DNA from: Petrosia ficiformis
Lineage: Eukaryota; Porifera; Demospongiae; Haplosclerida; Petrosiidae
Assembly (NCBI GenBank): GCA_947044365.1
Contig: OX345637.1
Span: 8,080,343 to 8,144,342, forward strand
DNA length: 64,000 nt
Direction: 5' to 3'
Shown here: positions 39,722 to 53,701 of the stretch, in pieces
Layout of the letters: each line of letters begins with the position of its first letter
Position numbering within the stretch: position 1 is the stretch's first letter
Position numbers and translations under genes: made by a program
The notes under the pieces: model-generated
Seen by the model: only the letters and a program-made list of their open reading frames with translations
Told to the model about the DNA's origin: nothing
Databases searched by the model: none

Positions 39722-40596
39722 ATCCAGGACGGTGAATGACCAACTAAATTATTAACGTTGACTTGAATCATCAATATATTCAATTTACACATCTTTTCCA
39801 TACAATATACAATGAGTTTCATCATGTAGAAGGTCCAATTTGAATTTATTATAATCATAATTAGCTATATATAGCAAGACTTGTTAGTATGCATTGTTGT
39901 AATTATGATGATATATTTTAGTAGTGTTGTTGATATGTTTTGGACTAAGTTCTCAGAAAGGGTTTCAGTTAAACTAACTTAGTAAATAGTTTATTCAAGT
40001 TGTCTTCAGGAATGACACATCTGTAATAAATGTAGTGTCTTTTCATTCTTGTCATATTATAGTCATAGAATGCGCAATGCGATCTATTACTGAAATATAA
40101 TCCCTAGCATTATTTTTACATATTTCTGGAGTACATAGACAAACTAAAATATCTGTAGCTTTGCTGGATCCGAACCACCCGGTTAGTAATTTTGTTGCTA
40201 TAGCTAATACATGTAAGTGTCTAGTGTCCGTGAATAGGTCCACTGTTGAATTTTTGCTTTAACGCATGACTTAAAATAGGTGGAGCTAGAAAGTGTTTGG
40301 AGCCAGTGCTTGAGGTTGTAGCCAGGACTACTTCAATTGTGTTTGATTTGATGCAGTGCTTTGCTAGCGATAGTCATAATATAGTAGCATTTATGTTTAA
40401 ATGTGTGTAGATGTCCCCAGGAGTCTCCTCAGGTCTGGAAACGGTAACCAACAGTTTTTAGCAAAAGCCTCTTGTTATTTTTGTTCTTTGTATGATATGA
40501 AGTCTGCCAGTAGCTCGTATGAGCCGCCAATGTTCGTTTTCTCGAAACCATACCCTCCGCCTACGCTTCGCGGCGAGAGTAATTAATCATCGAGCT
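39722..40596. other. 3' flank of sulfotransferase B and upstream region of C
   Basis: No gene is seen. The block 39760-40260 (aactaacttagtaaatagtt, gaatgcgcaatgcgatctat, gctttgctggat) is a diverged copy of the sulfotransferase 3' flanks at 42000-42480, 48620-49170 and 55040-55600. The site gttgctatagctaatacatg at 40192-40211 is the empty site for the hairpin transposon at 42495. Confidence 0.75.
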
Positions 40597-41995
40597 ATGT
40601 GGAGAGCAAGACTAAAAGGCGCAGCTCTAATAGGGACTTTGTTATGTATTATAGCGTTTGTGTGTCTGTTAAGATCTAGTACAAATGTCCAGGAAGAATC
40701 TATTCTTCCAGTTGCAGGTAATGTTCATTCATCATCTGTATAATAGTACCATCCATGGCTGGGATATTTATTAACTGCTGCTTCATCATGCAGAAGATGA
40801 AAGTCTAAATTGGACTTCCAAGTTTCAAACTGAAGCAGATAAATCGTGTAAGTTTATGCAGGAGCCCATAAAATGGCTCATGGTTTTATGTACTGATCTT
40901 GTGTGCAGATGAATATGAAAAAGCCTTCAGCAAAAACATAATCCACAGGAGTAAGGTTGGTTTTATACATTAAAAAATCATTTATTAAATAGATTATTAT
41001 ATTGATTATAATTATAATAGTTATATTCTATAATTATTATGTTCATGTAGTATGAATGTCTATCCACTCTTGATATAATTCTCCCCCTGCTCATGATGCA
41101 TCCCATCTTTTTAGGTTCATGCATGTAGACTTATATAAGCTAAGTTCTGAGTATTACGATTATCAATAATAATTATTTTTATGGATAGTGGCAACAAGCC
41201 CAAGTAAAAGAATATTGTTTACACAACCAATATGAAACAGGAAGATTTCGTTGGAAGCAATTGCTTTACGAGGACAAACATAAAGTTATTTTCTGTAGTG
41301 TACCTAAGGCAGGATGTACAACAATGAAAACAATGTTTGCTCTTTTACAAGGTCTTTTTACACTGAATCAGTTACAAGATGAGAATATGGTAAAACATGA
41401 TAACCACTTGAGTGGAGTCTATTCATTGTTTAATTCACACCAATTTCATCGGGTCAAGAATTATTTTAAGTACACAGTGGTTAGAAATCCTTTAGAAAGA
41501 ATTGTAAGTGCGTATCATGAGAAAGTTGCAAGAACAGTATTTTCTCGAAATTATCAAATTTTACAAAAAAAGATTCTACAGCATTCCGGAAATACGCACA
41601 GTCAATTTCCATCATTCTCTGAATTTATTGACTGTCTTCTTCATTCAAAACAATTATTGTTTGATGAACATTTTATGCCAGCTACAGAATTATGTGATCC
41701 ATGTCGAATAAAATACGATTTTTATGTTAATTTCCAAACAATGAATCAGGATGTTGATTCTCTCTTAAGTTTACTAAACATTCCACAAGAGTACTATTTC
41801 AATAATATCACGTATGCAAGCGTTTTAATGCCCAAATCAACTCATTACAATTCATCAGTCGTTATAGATCACTTTTATCAGTTAAGTCATGACCAGAGGA
41901 TGAAATTCTTTAAAGAATGGTCAAAAGAGTTAGAATTCTATGAAACAATGTATCCAGGAGACATTGGGACTTATATTTCCAAATTAATTCAGTGA
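40597..41995 (+). CDS. Carbohydrate sulfotransferase C, intact
   Basis: Exons 40597-40717, 40794-40847, 40909-40955 and 41189-41995 are in phase and give 342 aa. Same architecture as B: a TM near residues 10-27 (AALIGTLLCIIAFVCLL), SVPKAGCTTMK and VVRNPLERIVSAYHE. It carries a short insertion relative to its sisters in the loop HSKQLLFDEHFMP. The last intron has a small deletion, so the exon-4 acceptor reads GGATAG instead of the ATATACAG of the others; the frame is preserved. Predicted Golgi PAPS-dependent glycan sulfotransferase. Confidence 0.92.
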
Positions 41996-42494
41996 ATCCA
42001 GGTGAATGACCAACTAAATTATTAACGTTAACCTGAATCATCAATGTATTAAATTTACACTTATCTTTTCCATGCAACTGCAATATACTATACCCCACAA
42101 TTTTGTTTACTGAGAGGCTAACATGTTTCATTGTGCAATCAAATTTTAATTTATTATAATCATAATTACAGCTATACTCATTCATTAGTATACACTGTTG
42201 TTTTAATAATTACGATCGGATATATTTTAGTAGTGTTGTTGTTATGTTTTAGACTAAGCTCACAGAAAGGGTTTTAGTTAAACTAACTTAGTAAATAGTT
42301 TATTCCAGTTGCCTTCAGGAATGACACATCAGTACTAGTGTCTTTTCAGTTTTGTGTCATATTATAGTCATAGAATGCGCACACGATCTATTGCTGAAAT
42401 ATAATCCCTAGCATTATTTTGCATATTGCTGGAGTACATAGACAAACCAAAATATCTGTAGCTTTGCTGGATCTAGTTAGTAATTTTGTTGCTA

Positions 42495-42679
42495 CATTGT
42501 AAAAATGAACCGGTTATTTTAACCCTTATTTGGTTACTGGAGCTGTATTGATAATAAATATTATGCTTGTGAGGTATATAGTAAATTCTCATTCAATTAT
42601 CTGTAAGTTATTTGTTGACAAATTCCGTGACTTTGTTCTTATAATAACAAATAATAAAATAGCAAATAAAAAAACATTT

Positions 42680-42710
<31 letters not shown>

Positions 42711-42992
42711 ATTATATATATAATATTATATATATATATATGTATATATATATAATATTATATATAATATATACAAATGTTTAGAAAAATGTATTTGTTA
42801 TCTGTTATTTGTTATTTTTATTATAAGTACAAAGTCATGGAATTTTGTCAACAAAAAACTTTGTTCTCCACAGATAATTGAATGAGAATTTACAATAATT
42901 TATACCTCACAAGCATAATATTTATTATCAATACTGCATTGAAACTCCAGTAACCAAATAAGGGTTAAAATAACCGGTTCATTTTTACAGTG
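42495..42992. mobile_element. 498-bp long-hairpin transposon with TA target duplication
   Basis: The left arm (CATTGTAAAAATGAACCGGT...) and right arm (...ACCGGTTCATTTTTACAGTG) are inverted over more than 200 bp each, around an AT-dinucleotide loop. The flanks are TA on both sides. Paralogous 3' flanks at 40192, 49112 and 55533 show the uninterrupted gttgctatagctaa, so the insertion point and TA duplication are directly read. TA duplication fits Tc1/mariner-type mobilisation. No coding capacity. Confidence 0.9.
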
Positions 42993-42999
42993 TATAGCT

Positions 43000-43805
43000 A
43001 ATAACAACAGTACATAATACTCTTGCTAATAAATGTAAGTGTCTATAATTATAGTGTCCGTGAATAAAAAGATTATTCCATTGTCGAATTTTTACTTCAG
43101 TCTCGGAACATTTTGGCATATTTTGGAATAAAACAAAGGTTGTTTCCTAAGACAATACTAGGACAAGCCTCCCTCTCTGCTTCACGATTGCTTCTCATAA
43201 ATTTTAAATGCCCTGATCATGTGAGCAATGACACTATTACAGAAGAAATGGACCTATAGTTGGTGGATGGTTCATGCATTTAGATGAGGAGCAAGGTGTC
43301 TACCTGTTTGTGGTGATGTTAAGCTACGGATTGAGTAAAGAATGAACTTGAATGTTTAAGCATAAAAATTGATCTCCTGAGTTAGCTAAAGATTTGTTTT
43401 CCATTGTCATTTGGTCTGTTGCAAGGGAAATTGTTGATTCCAAGGAGAAAACTGATTATTCTAGATCTATTTCGCTTTGATCAATTGTTACATGTAGGCA
43501 CTTCACATGTTCAAGGATGAAATACACACCATTTGAAATATTTTCTTGATTACATTTGATAGTTATACTATATTTCAATCTACTCTATTCCAATAATACT
43601 TTACCATGAAACTTTGAAACCACATTAATTCTGGGTGAATCGGCCACATAGCTAGGGTTTTGGGAAATTATTTCTGAACACAAGTATTATGGAATGCTAC
43701 ATTTCTATTATTATATTTTAAAAATCCGTGCAAAAACCTTTATAATTCTTGGCACTAAAAAAACAAAACTCATGTACAAATAGTTAATCTCAAAATAATA
43801 AACCA
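43000..43805. other. No supported gene
   Basis: The first 90 bp continue the sulfotransferase 3'-flank repeat (gtgtccgtgaataaaaagat). The rest is unique AT-rich sequence without exon-like open frames. Confidence 0.5.
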
Positions 43806-43809
43806 AGAC

Positions 43810-44109
43810 TAAACATTCCACAGGAGTACTATTTCAACAATATCACATATGCAAGTGTTTTAATGCCCAAATCAACTCATTACAATTCATCAGTCATTAT
43901 CAATCATTTTTATCAGTTAAGTCATGACCAGAGGATGAAATTCTTTTGCCCAAATCAACTTATTACAATTCATCAGTCATTATCAATCACTTTTATCAGT
44001 TAAGTCATGACCAGAGGATGAAATTCTTTAAAGAATGGTCAAAAGAGTTAGAATTCTATGAAACAATATATACAGGAGATGTATGGGACTTGTATTTCGA
44101 ACTGGTATG
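43810..44109 (+). pseudogene. Sulfotransferase 3' fragment with internal duplication
   Basis: Matches only the last ~230 bp of exon 4 (from the LNIPQEYYFNNITYAS region to the C-terminus). The part coding for roughly MPKSTHYNSSVI is repeated in tandem (43860-43945 and 43948-44030). No promoter, TM exon or catalytic motifs. A dead fragment of the array. Confidence 0.88.
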
Positions 44110-44293
44110 ACCAACTAAATTATTAATTATGCTTTAGATAGATATATAACTATAGATAAATTATTATTTGTCTTCAGGAAAGATATATCAGTAATAGTGT
44201 CTTATTGGTGCTACATAGTTTCATACGCGATTGTTTTCTGGATCAGTTATAGCAAAAATAAATTTCTAATAAAAAGCACATAATCATACACCA

Positions 44294-44680
44294 ACTAGGC
44301 TAGTCTTGCATAGGATAGCCAGCCCCTCTAACAAGACAGGAAGGGTCTGAGAGATCTGGTGAAAGCACTGGATGAATGCAGATCTCCCAGTAATATCACA
44401 CCAAAATAACAGTGTAACAAAATTCACAAAACATTATTTCAAGTTTCTATAGCGTTTACCTGACCAACTGATGGAGGACAAAATGTGGATAGTGACACAG
44501 TGTATCCCAAATGATTTTGCCATAGATTCATAATTGGTTGGTTCTTCAGTTAGACTCACTAATATCTTCATCTGCCAGAAATTGCATATTCTCAACTTTC
44601 AGCCATGCTATACCTACTAGTCTAGTACCCACAAACCTGTAAGGTTTGTAGGCCTCGATGAATGTACCAGCCATCATAAA
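44294..44680 (-). pseudogene. Fragment of DUSP23 exon 1 plus intron MITE
   Basis: 44455-44680 corresponds to DUSP23 exon 1 in antisense, with several small deletions (for example around the IRIDTFCPP codons and AWPKVENMQF). 44294-44395 is a shortened copy of the TAGTCT MITE found in the intact gene's intron. Exon 2 is absent. This matches the order sulfotransferase 3' end - DUSP23 in the intact array. Confidence 0.85.
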
Positions 44681-44745
44681 AAAGTGGGTGTGAGCAATAA
44701 AATTAATTGAAAAATGTGAATTGTAAAGAAAAGAGTGTGTTTTTA

Positions 44746-48250
<3,505 letters not shown>

Positions 48251-48625
48251 ATTCAATGTCATATCGAGAATGGAGTTCATCCAAAGATGTTGGTTGATAA
48301 AAAGGAAGAAATGTCTGCTATCATTTCATTTGAAGTATCTGCCTCTAGAGCAACTTTTCCTAGTGCTAGTGCTAGCACTAGCACAGCCTGATGTTTAGCA
48401 ATTAAAAGTCGCGTAGCCAGCCCCTCCCTCTAACGAAGCGAGGCCTCGAGGGTCTGGTGGACCGGTGCAACTAAAGTGGATGGGCGTGCTATATGGCCAC
48501 ACAAAAGCCACGATCACGTGTGATTCATGAACAAGCCATATGCAGGAGCCCATAAAACGGCTCATGGTTTTATGTACTAATCTTGTGACATTAGAACTTA
48601 TATTTCCAAATTAATTCAGTGAATC
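48251..48625 (+). pseudogene. Sulfotransferase deletion remnant (copy F)
   Basis: 48251-48538 matches the upstream region of copy E (53345-53638: gttcatccaaagatgttggt, gctatatggccacacaaaag). It then jumps directly to intron-2 sequence (gcaggagcccataaaacggc) and then to the last codons and 3' flank (aacttatatttccaaattaa). Two internal deletions removed the TM exon and nearly all of the catalytic exon. Confidence 0.85.
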
Positions 48626-49815
48626 CAGGTGAATGACCGTCTAAATTATTAACGTTAACCTGAATCATCAATGTATTAAATTTACACTTATCTTTTCCAT
48701 GCAACTGCAATATACTATACCCCACAATTTTGTTTACTGAGAGGCTAACATGTTTCATTGTGCAATCAAATTTTAATTTATTATAATCATAATTACAGCT
48801 ATACTCATTCATTAGTATACACTGTTGTTTTAATAATTACGATCGGATATATTTTAGTAGTGTTGTTGTTATGTTTTAGACTAAGCTCACAGAAAGGGTT
48901 TTAGTTAAACTAACTTAGTAAATAGTTTATTCCAGTTGTCTTTAGGAATGACACATCAGTACTAGTGTCTTTTCAGTTTTGTGTCATATTACAGTCATAG
49001 CATGTAAACATTATCTATTGCTGAAATTTAATCCTTAGCATTATTTTTGCATATTGCTGGAGTACATAGACAAACCAAAATACCTGTAGCTTTACTGGAT
49101 GCAGTTAGTAATTTTGTTGCTATAGCTAATACATGTAAATGTAAGTGTCTATGAATCCGTGAATAGAAAGATTATTCGATTTATTCCATCGTTGAATTTT
49201 TACTTTTATGTCATGTGACAGGAAGTACTATTAATGACTGACATATATCCTACAAGATTAGCTTCTTTCCTTTTTTCAAGTCATTATAAGCTTACCCATG
49301 GAACGTTTGAAGACGAAGTTGTGGCATGCACAAATCCAAATTTTGATGATATCAAGATACCTCAAGGTACTTTGACAAGTGTGATTCCCTCAGACACCCC
49401 TGTATTAGGTGACCATGTCTCCATCTAAATGAGCCAGCTTTAAAGGAGAGTACTGACAAATACATGCACATGACCTTGCTTACCAATTACTGCAAACACA
49501 GCATCCGCTCAAGTCTGCAAGCGAACGGTATTTTTCACTTATTCTCCCACCATCCCTCTCTCTCTCACTAGAACTATATATAGCTAGAAACCAAGTCCAT
49601 AAATGACACATCCCTCAACATCCCATTCTAATCTTTTACTTTTTTTTACCTGCCTACCCTTCAAAGTAACATGAAAGGGTGGCACTTGAATCAGAGCACC
49701 GCCCAACCACATCCAACAAAACGTGGGCGTTTTTGACAATAGAATGCCGACATGCCGTCGTAATTTGGTGGTACATCCTGAATTGCAGTTAGGGTTACAC
49801 TTACAACCTGACAGG
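48600..49815. repeat. 1.2-kb duplicated 3' flank, copy 1
   Basis: Almost identical to 55022-56225. Contains a 64-codon frame (49234-49428, MTDIYPTRLASFLFSSHYKL...). In the other copy that frame is disrupted by a 4-base insertion (GTAAGTGG for GTGG) and a small deletion, so I do not call it a gene. Confidence 0.85.
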
Positions 49816-49840
49816 AATGTGTGGAATGTGAGGAGAGGCT

Positions 49841-51213
49841 ATGTGGAGAGCAAGACTAAAAGGTGCCCTTATATTGACTTTGTTATGTATTATAGCGGCG
49901 TTTGTGTACTATCAGTTAATATCTAGTACAAATGTCCAGGAAGAATTTAATCTTCCAGTTGCAGGTAATGTTCATTCATCATCTTTACTGATAACAGAAG
50001 ATGAAAGTCTAAATTTGACTTCAAAAATTCAAACTGAAGCAAATAATTCCTGTAAGTTTATATAGGAGTCCATAAAATGGCTCATGGTTTTATATATAAT
50101 TATTATACTAATCTTGTGTGCAGATGATCATGAATATGAAAACATTTTCAGCAAAAATATAACCCACAGGAGTAAGGTTGGTTTTATACATTCAAAAATC
50201 ATTTATTAAATAGATTATTATATTGATTATAATTATAATTATTATGTTCATGTAGTATAGATATCCACTCATGATATAATTATCCCCCTGCTCATGGTGC
50301 ATCACATCTTTTTAGGTTCATGCATGTAGATTTATATAAGCTAGCGAAGTTCCGAGTATTATGATTAATTATTTTTATATTTTTATGGACACAATATACA
50401 GTGGCAACAAGCCCAGGTAAAGGAATATTGTTCACACAACCAAAATGAAACAAGAAGATTTGGTTGCATTACGAGGACAAACATAAAGTTATTTTCTGTA
50501 GTGTACCTAAGGCAGGATGTACAACAATGAAAACAATGTTTGCTCTTTTACAAGGTCATTTTACACTCAATCAGTTACAAAATGAGAATATGGTAACACA
50601 TGCTAACCATTTAAGAAAAGTCTATTCATTGTCTGATTCAAGCCAATTTCATCAGCGCCAGATCAAGAATTATTTTAAGTACATAGTGGTTAGGAATCCT
50701 TTAGAAAGAATTGTAAGTGCATATCATGAGAAAATTGCAAGAAAAAGAGTTCCTCAACATTATCAAATTTTACAAAAAAAGATTCTACAGCAATACGGAA
50801 ATAATAGCAGTCAGTTTCCATCATTCTCTGAATTTATTGACTATCTTCTTCATTCAAAACCGTCTGATGAACATTTTATGCCAACTACAAAATTATGTGA
50901 TCCATGTCGAATAAAATACGATTTTTATGTTAATTTCAAAACAATGAATCAGGATGTTCATTCTCTCTTAAGTTTACTAAACATTCCACAAGAGTACTAT
51001 TTCAACAATATCACACATGCAAGTGCTTTAATGCCCAGATCAACTCATTACAATTCATCAGTCGTTATAGATCACTTTTATCAGTTAAGTCATGACCAGA
51101 GGATGAAATTCTTTAAAGAATGGTCAAAAGAGTTAGAATTCTATGAAACAATATATCCAAGAGACGTTTGGGACTTATATTACCAAATTAATTCAGTGAA
51201 TCCAGATGAATGA
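49841..51213 (+). pseudogene. Carbohydrate sulfotransferase D (10-nt deletion)
   Basis: Exons 49841-50051, 50124-50176 and 50402-51213, sister of copy A. It shares the fused exon 1-2 (33-nt in-frame former intron still ending in ACAG), the TM LILTLLCIIAAFVYY, SVPKAGCTTMK and VVRNPLERIVSAYHE. Relative to A, ten bases are missing just after the codons for ETRRFGW at about 50465, so exon 4 is out of frame with exon 3 from there. The catalytic frame itself is open to TGA at 51213, and its nearest upstream in-frame stop is at 50446. Unless an alternative acceptor is used, no full-length enzyme can be made. Confidence 0.85.
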
Positions 51214-52003
51214 CCAACTATATTATTAATGTTAATGACGTATAATTTATGTTAAATTTACACTTATCTTTTCCATGCAACTGCAATATTTTTTTAGTGT
51301 ATATAGGACTGAAGTGTTTAATTCATAATAATTTACTAGCCTACAAGGGAATTAACCTAGTACGTTCTTATCTGTATACCATGAGTAGTACATTTATGAT
51401 TTAAGTGTAATACAATAATACAAAATACTATATACATGTATGTATGGAGTCTGATTATTTTTGTAACATTAAACATAATTTAAAAAATCTTTTATTCAAT
51501 AATTTGTCAGTACTTCACATACTATATTTTTTGTCACAACCTTGGGTTCACCCTTTTGATCACTTCATTTAGTAAATGGCTCAGTTGCTAGGCACATAAA
51601 ATCTCCTGTTCAATAAAATGTATACTCCTTGTAGACTACTCAATTGTAATATAATTATTATAGCTATCATGAAGTATAGCTATAATTATTGTGTTGAAGA
51701 TTAATACTGAAAATAATCTAAAAATTGTAAAAAATTTACTAAAGTCTATTGATATTCACTGTCCTCAAAATTATGATGTGATGACTTTATATGTACTATA
51801 ATGTATAGTTTAATGTCATAAGGTTAATACTGTAACTCAATAACAGATTGAAATTTGACATACACAAAATAGAACGGGAAGGATAATTATTTAAAAATGG
51901 TGCAGCTAAAAACATTGTTGATAATTCCAAACTAAAGTTATGAACATTTTTCTGAGGACAAGGTGAATGTGTATGACCTTTAATAAATTTAATCTCCTTT
52001 CAA

Positions 52004-52162
52004 GTGTTTTCCGAGTGATGTCCAGTATTGCCATCAAAGACTAATATCACTTTGATACTGATTGAACCCTAACCACAAGGCACTCCTAACCCTACCTTAA
52101 ATGAACCACATAATGATATTCATGAGATTTTGATGGCAATGTTGGACATTAATGTGTTTTCC
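52004..52162. mobile_element. 141-bp MITE with 9-bp target duplication, in DUSP23 pseudo-exon 2
   Basis: The element 52013-52153 has inverted GATGTCCAGTATTGCCATCA and TGATGGCAATGTTGGACAT ends and is flanked by GTGTTTTCC at 52004-52012 and 52154-52162. The intact gene at 36800 shows the uninterrupted caagtgtttctcatag. A sister copy is at 60340-60452 in GPHR intron 4. Confidence 0.85.
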
Positions 52163-52356
52163 ATAGTCTCTCTCAGCTTGTTCCTGTCGTCTATTCTCTT
52201 TCTCCTTTTATCGCATCTCAGCGATAGCATCATCAGCATTGTAGCTCTCCTTGGCTACTAAATAACATGCTAACATAGTACCTGTTCGACAACCCATTGC
52301 ACAATGTATATCAACACCACCATGTGATCCATTATCAATTAGCTGTTCCACCTATA

Positions 52357-52791
52357 GTGTTATAGTAGTCTCGCGAGCCAGACCCAACCATGAGAAAGGG
52401 TCTGGTTGCATGCTATACATCAGTTTGTTCCAGGCGCATGAAAAGCTGCGCCCCAATCAGATTGCAGAACGTCATGATACATATTGTTTATACACCCATT
52501 TCATGACGTCACGTTTAGAAAAATGGAGCTGGAAGCAGTGATCGATAAAGTAACATTGGATATGGGCTATGAGTCATTGAAAGCAAAACAGAAGGAAGCC
52601 ATTATGCTTTTTTTTTTTACAAAAGAGAGACGTATTACCAACAGGATTTGGAAAAGGTGTGTCTATTACATCATATTGCATTTGTGTTGTCATACATGTT
52701 GTTATACGGCTTCTCGGAACAAACTGATGTATAGCATGCAACCAGACCCTTTCTCATGGTATGGGTCTGGCTCGCGAGACTAGTGTTATAG
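52357..52791. mobile_element. 417-bp MITE carrying a RecQ-like helicase fragment, 9-bp target duplication
   Basis: The element 52366-52782 has inverted repeats of about 67 bp starting TAGTCTCGCGAGCCAGACCC. Each arm has its own inner palindrome (CCAGACCC...GGGTCTGG) and extends to TATACATCAGTTTGTTCC. It is flanked by GTGTTATAG at 52357-52365 and 52783-52791. The paralogous empty site in the intact DUSP23 intron (37032-37049) reads gtgttataggtagtattg. The interior is described separately. Confidence 0.95.
52522..52658 (+). pseudogene. Captured RecQ-like helicase N-terminal fragment
   Basis: Inside the 417-bp element the + strand reads MELEAVIDKVTLDMGYESLK followed by AKQKEAIMLF. After a T-run frameshift, frame 52632 reads VLPTGFGKG. 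The pair LKxKQKEAI (Q-motif region) and LPTGFGK(S) (Walker A) is diagnostic of RecQ-family DNA helicases. Only this 45-residue piece is present, so it is cargo or a relic, not an enzyme. Confidence 0.75.
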
Positions 52792-53344
52792 GTAGTATTG
52801 TTGTTACTAGGAGCCCATAATGACGATGACCAGAAAGCAGAAGACCAAACATTTATTGTACTGTCATGCCAAATTAACAGTGTAATAAAACATTATTTCA
52901 AGTATAAAGTTTACCAGACCAACTGGACACAGTGTATTCCAAATGATTTTGCCACAGATTCATAATTGGTTGGTTCTTCAGTTAGATTCACTAATACTTT
53001 GATACCTTCATCTGCCAGAAATTGCATATTCTCAACTTTCGGCCATGCCATACCTGCTAGCTTGGTGCCCACAAACCATGAAAATCTGTAAGGTTTGTAG
53101 GCCTCGATGAATGTACCAGCCATCATAAAAGGGGGTGTGAGCACTATAATAATTTGGGGTGTGGTAGTCTATACCCATATAGTTTAATTTTTTGTGGTGA
53201 TCCCAGACTAGAATCTACTAATTCACGTGATACTGAAGTTTCATTGGTCGATTCCTCTGATTGCATAGGTTTCAAGCAACCTGAAAAGCACCAGTAGTAC
53301 TTCCTTTCTTTCTGGCGGTTGTAAAGGATAGTGCAGTTCATTTT

Positions 53345-53640
53345 AATTCAATGTCATATGGAGAATGGAGTTCATCCAAAGATGTTGGTTGATAAAAAGG
53401 AAGAAATGTCTGCTATCATTTCATTTGAAGTATCTGCCTCTGGAGCAACTTTTCCTAGTGCTAGTGCTAGCTTGATGTTTAGCGTATTAGTCTCGCGTAG
53501 CCAGCCCCTCCTTCTAACGAAGCGAGGGTCTGGATTCCGGTGAAACTCAAGTGGTGGGACGGACAAGTTTCAAGTGGATGGGCGTGCTATATGGCCACAC
53601 AAAAGCCACGATCACGTGTGATTCATGAACGAGCCATATA
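53345..53640. repeat. Upstream region of sulfotransferase E with repeat fragments
   Basis: Repeated at 48251-48538. Contains ttagtctcgcgtagccagcc plus cctccttctaacgaagcgag, a half of a TAGTCT-family end. Contains short open frames but nothing I recognise. Confidence 0.6.
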
Positions 53641-53652
53641 CCACGCTGAACG

Positions 53653-53701
53653 AGTATTACGTGCACCGGTGTGGACGTGCCACACTGGTGCACGTAATAC
53701 T
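53653..53701. repeat. 49-bp perfect-stem hairpin directly abutting the start codon of copy E
   Basis: AGTATTACGTGCACCGGTGT followed by GG is the inverse of CCACACTGGTGCACGTAATA followed by CT, with a 5-nt loop and one mismatch. The ATG of sulfotransferase E begins at 53702. Copies B and C lack it. Confidence 0.8.

Larger units (their letters stand above)
52163..53126 (-). pseudogene. DUSP23 pseudogene, second array
   Basis: Exon 1 copy (53126 down to about 52915): the frame starts MMAGTFIEAYKPYRFSWFVG but about 34 nt are deleted, removing the general-acid loop codons IRIDTFCPPS and shifting the splice donor. Exon 2 copy (52350 to 52163): a 3-nt deletion removes one Gly of the P-loop, so HCAMGCGRTG becomes HCAMGCRTG, destroying HCX5R spacing. 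The C-terminal end is split by the 141-bp MITE, and the intron side by the 417-bp MITE at 52366. Clearly non-functional. Confidence 0.93.

Noticed and set aside
49234..49428. 64-codon open frame (MTDIYPTRLASFLF...) as a gene
   Set aside because: The duplicated copy near 55660-55850 is broken by indels, so the frame is not conserved. No family recognised.
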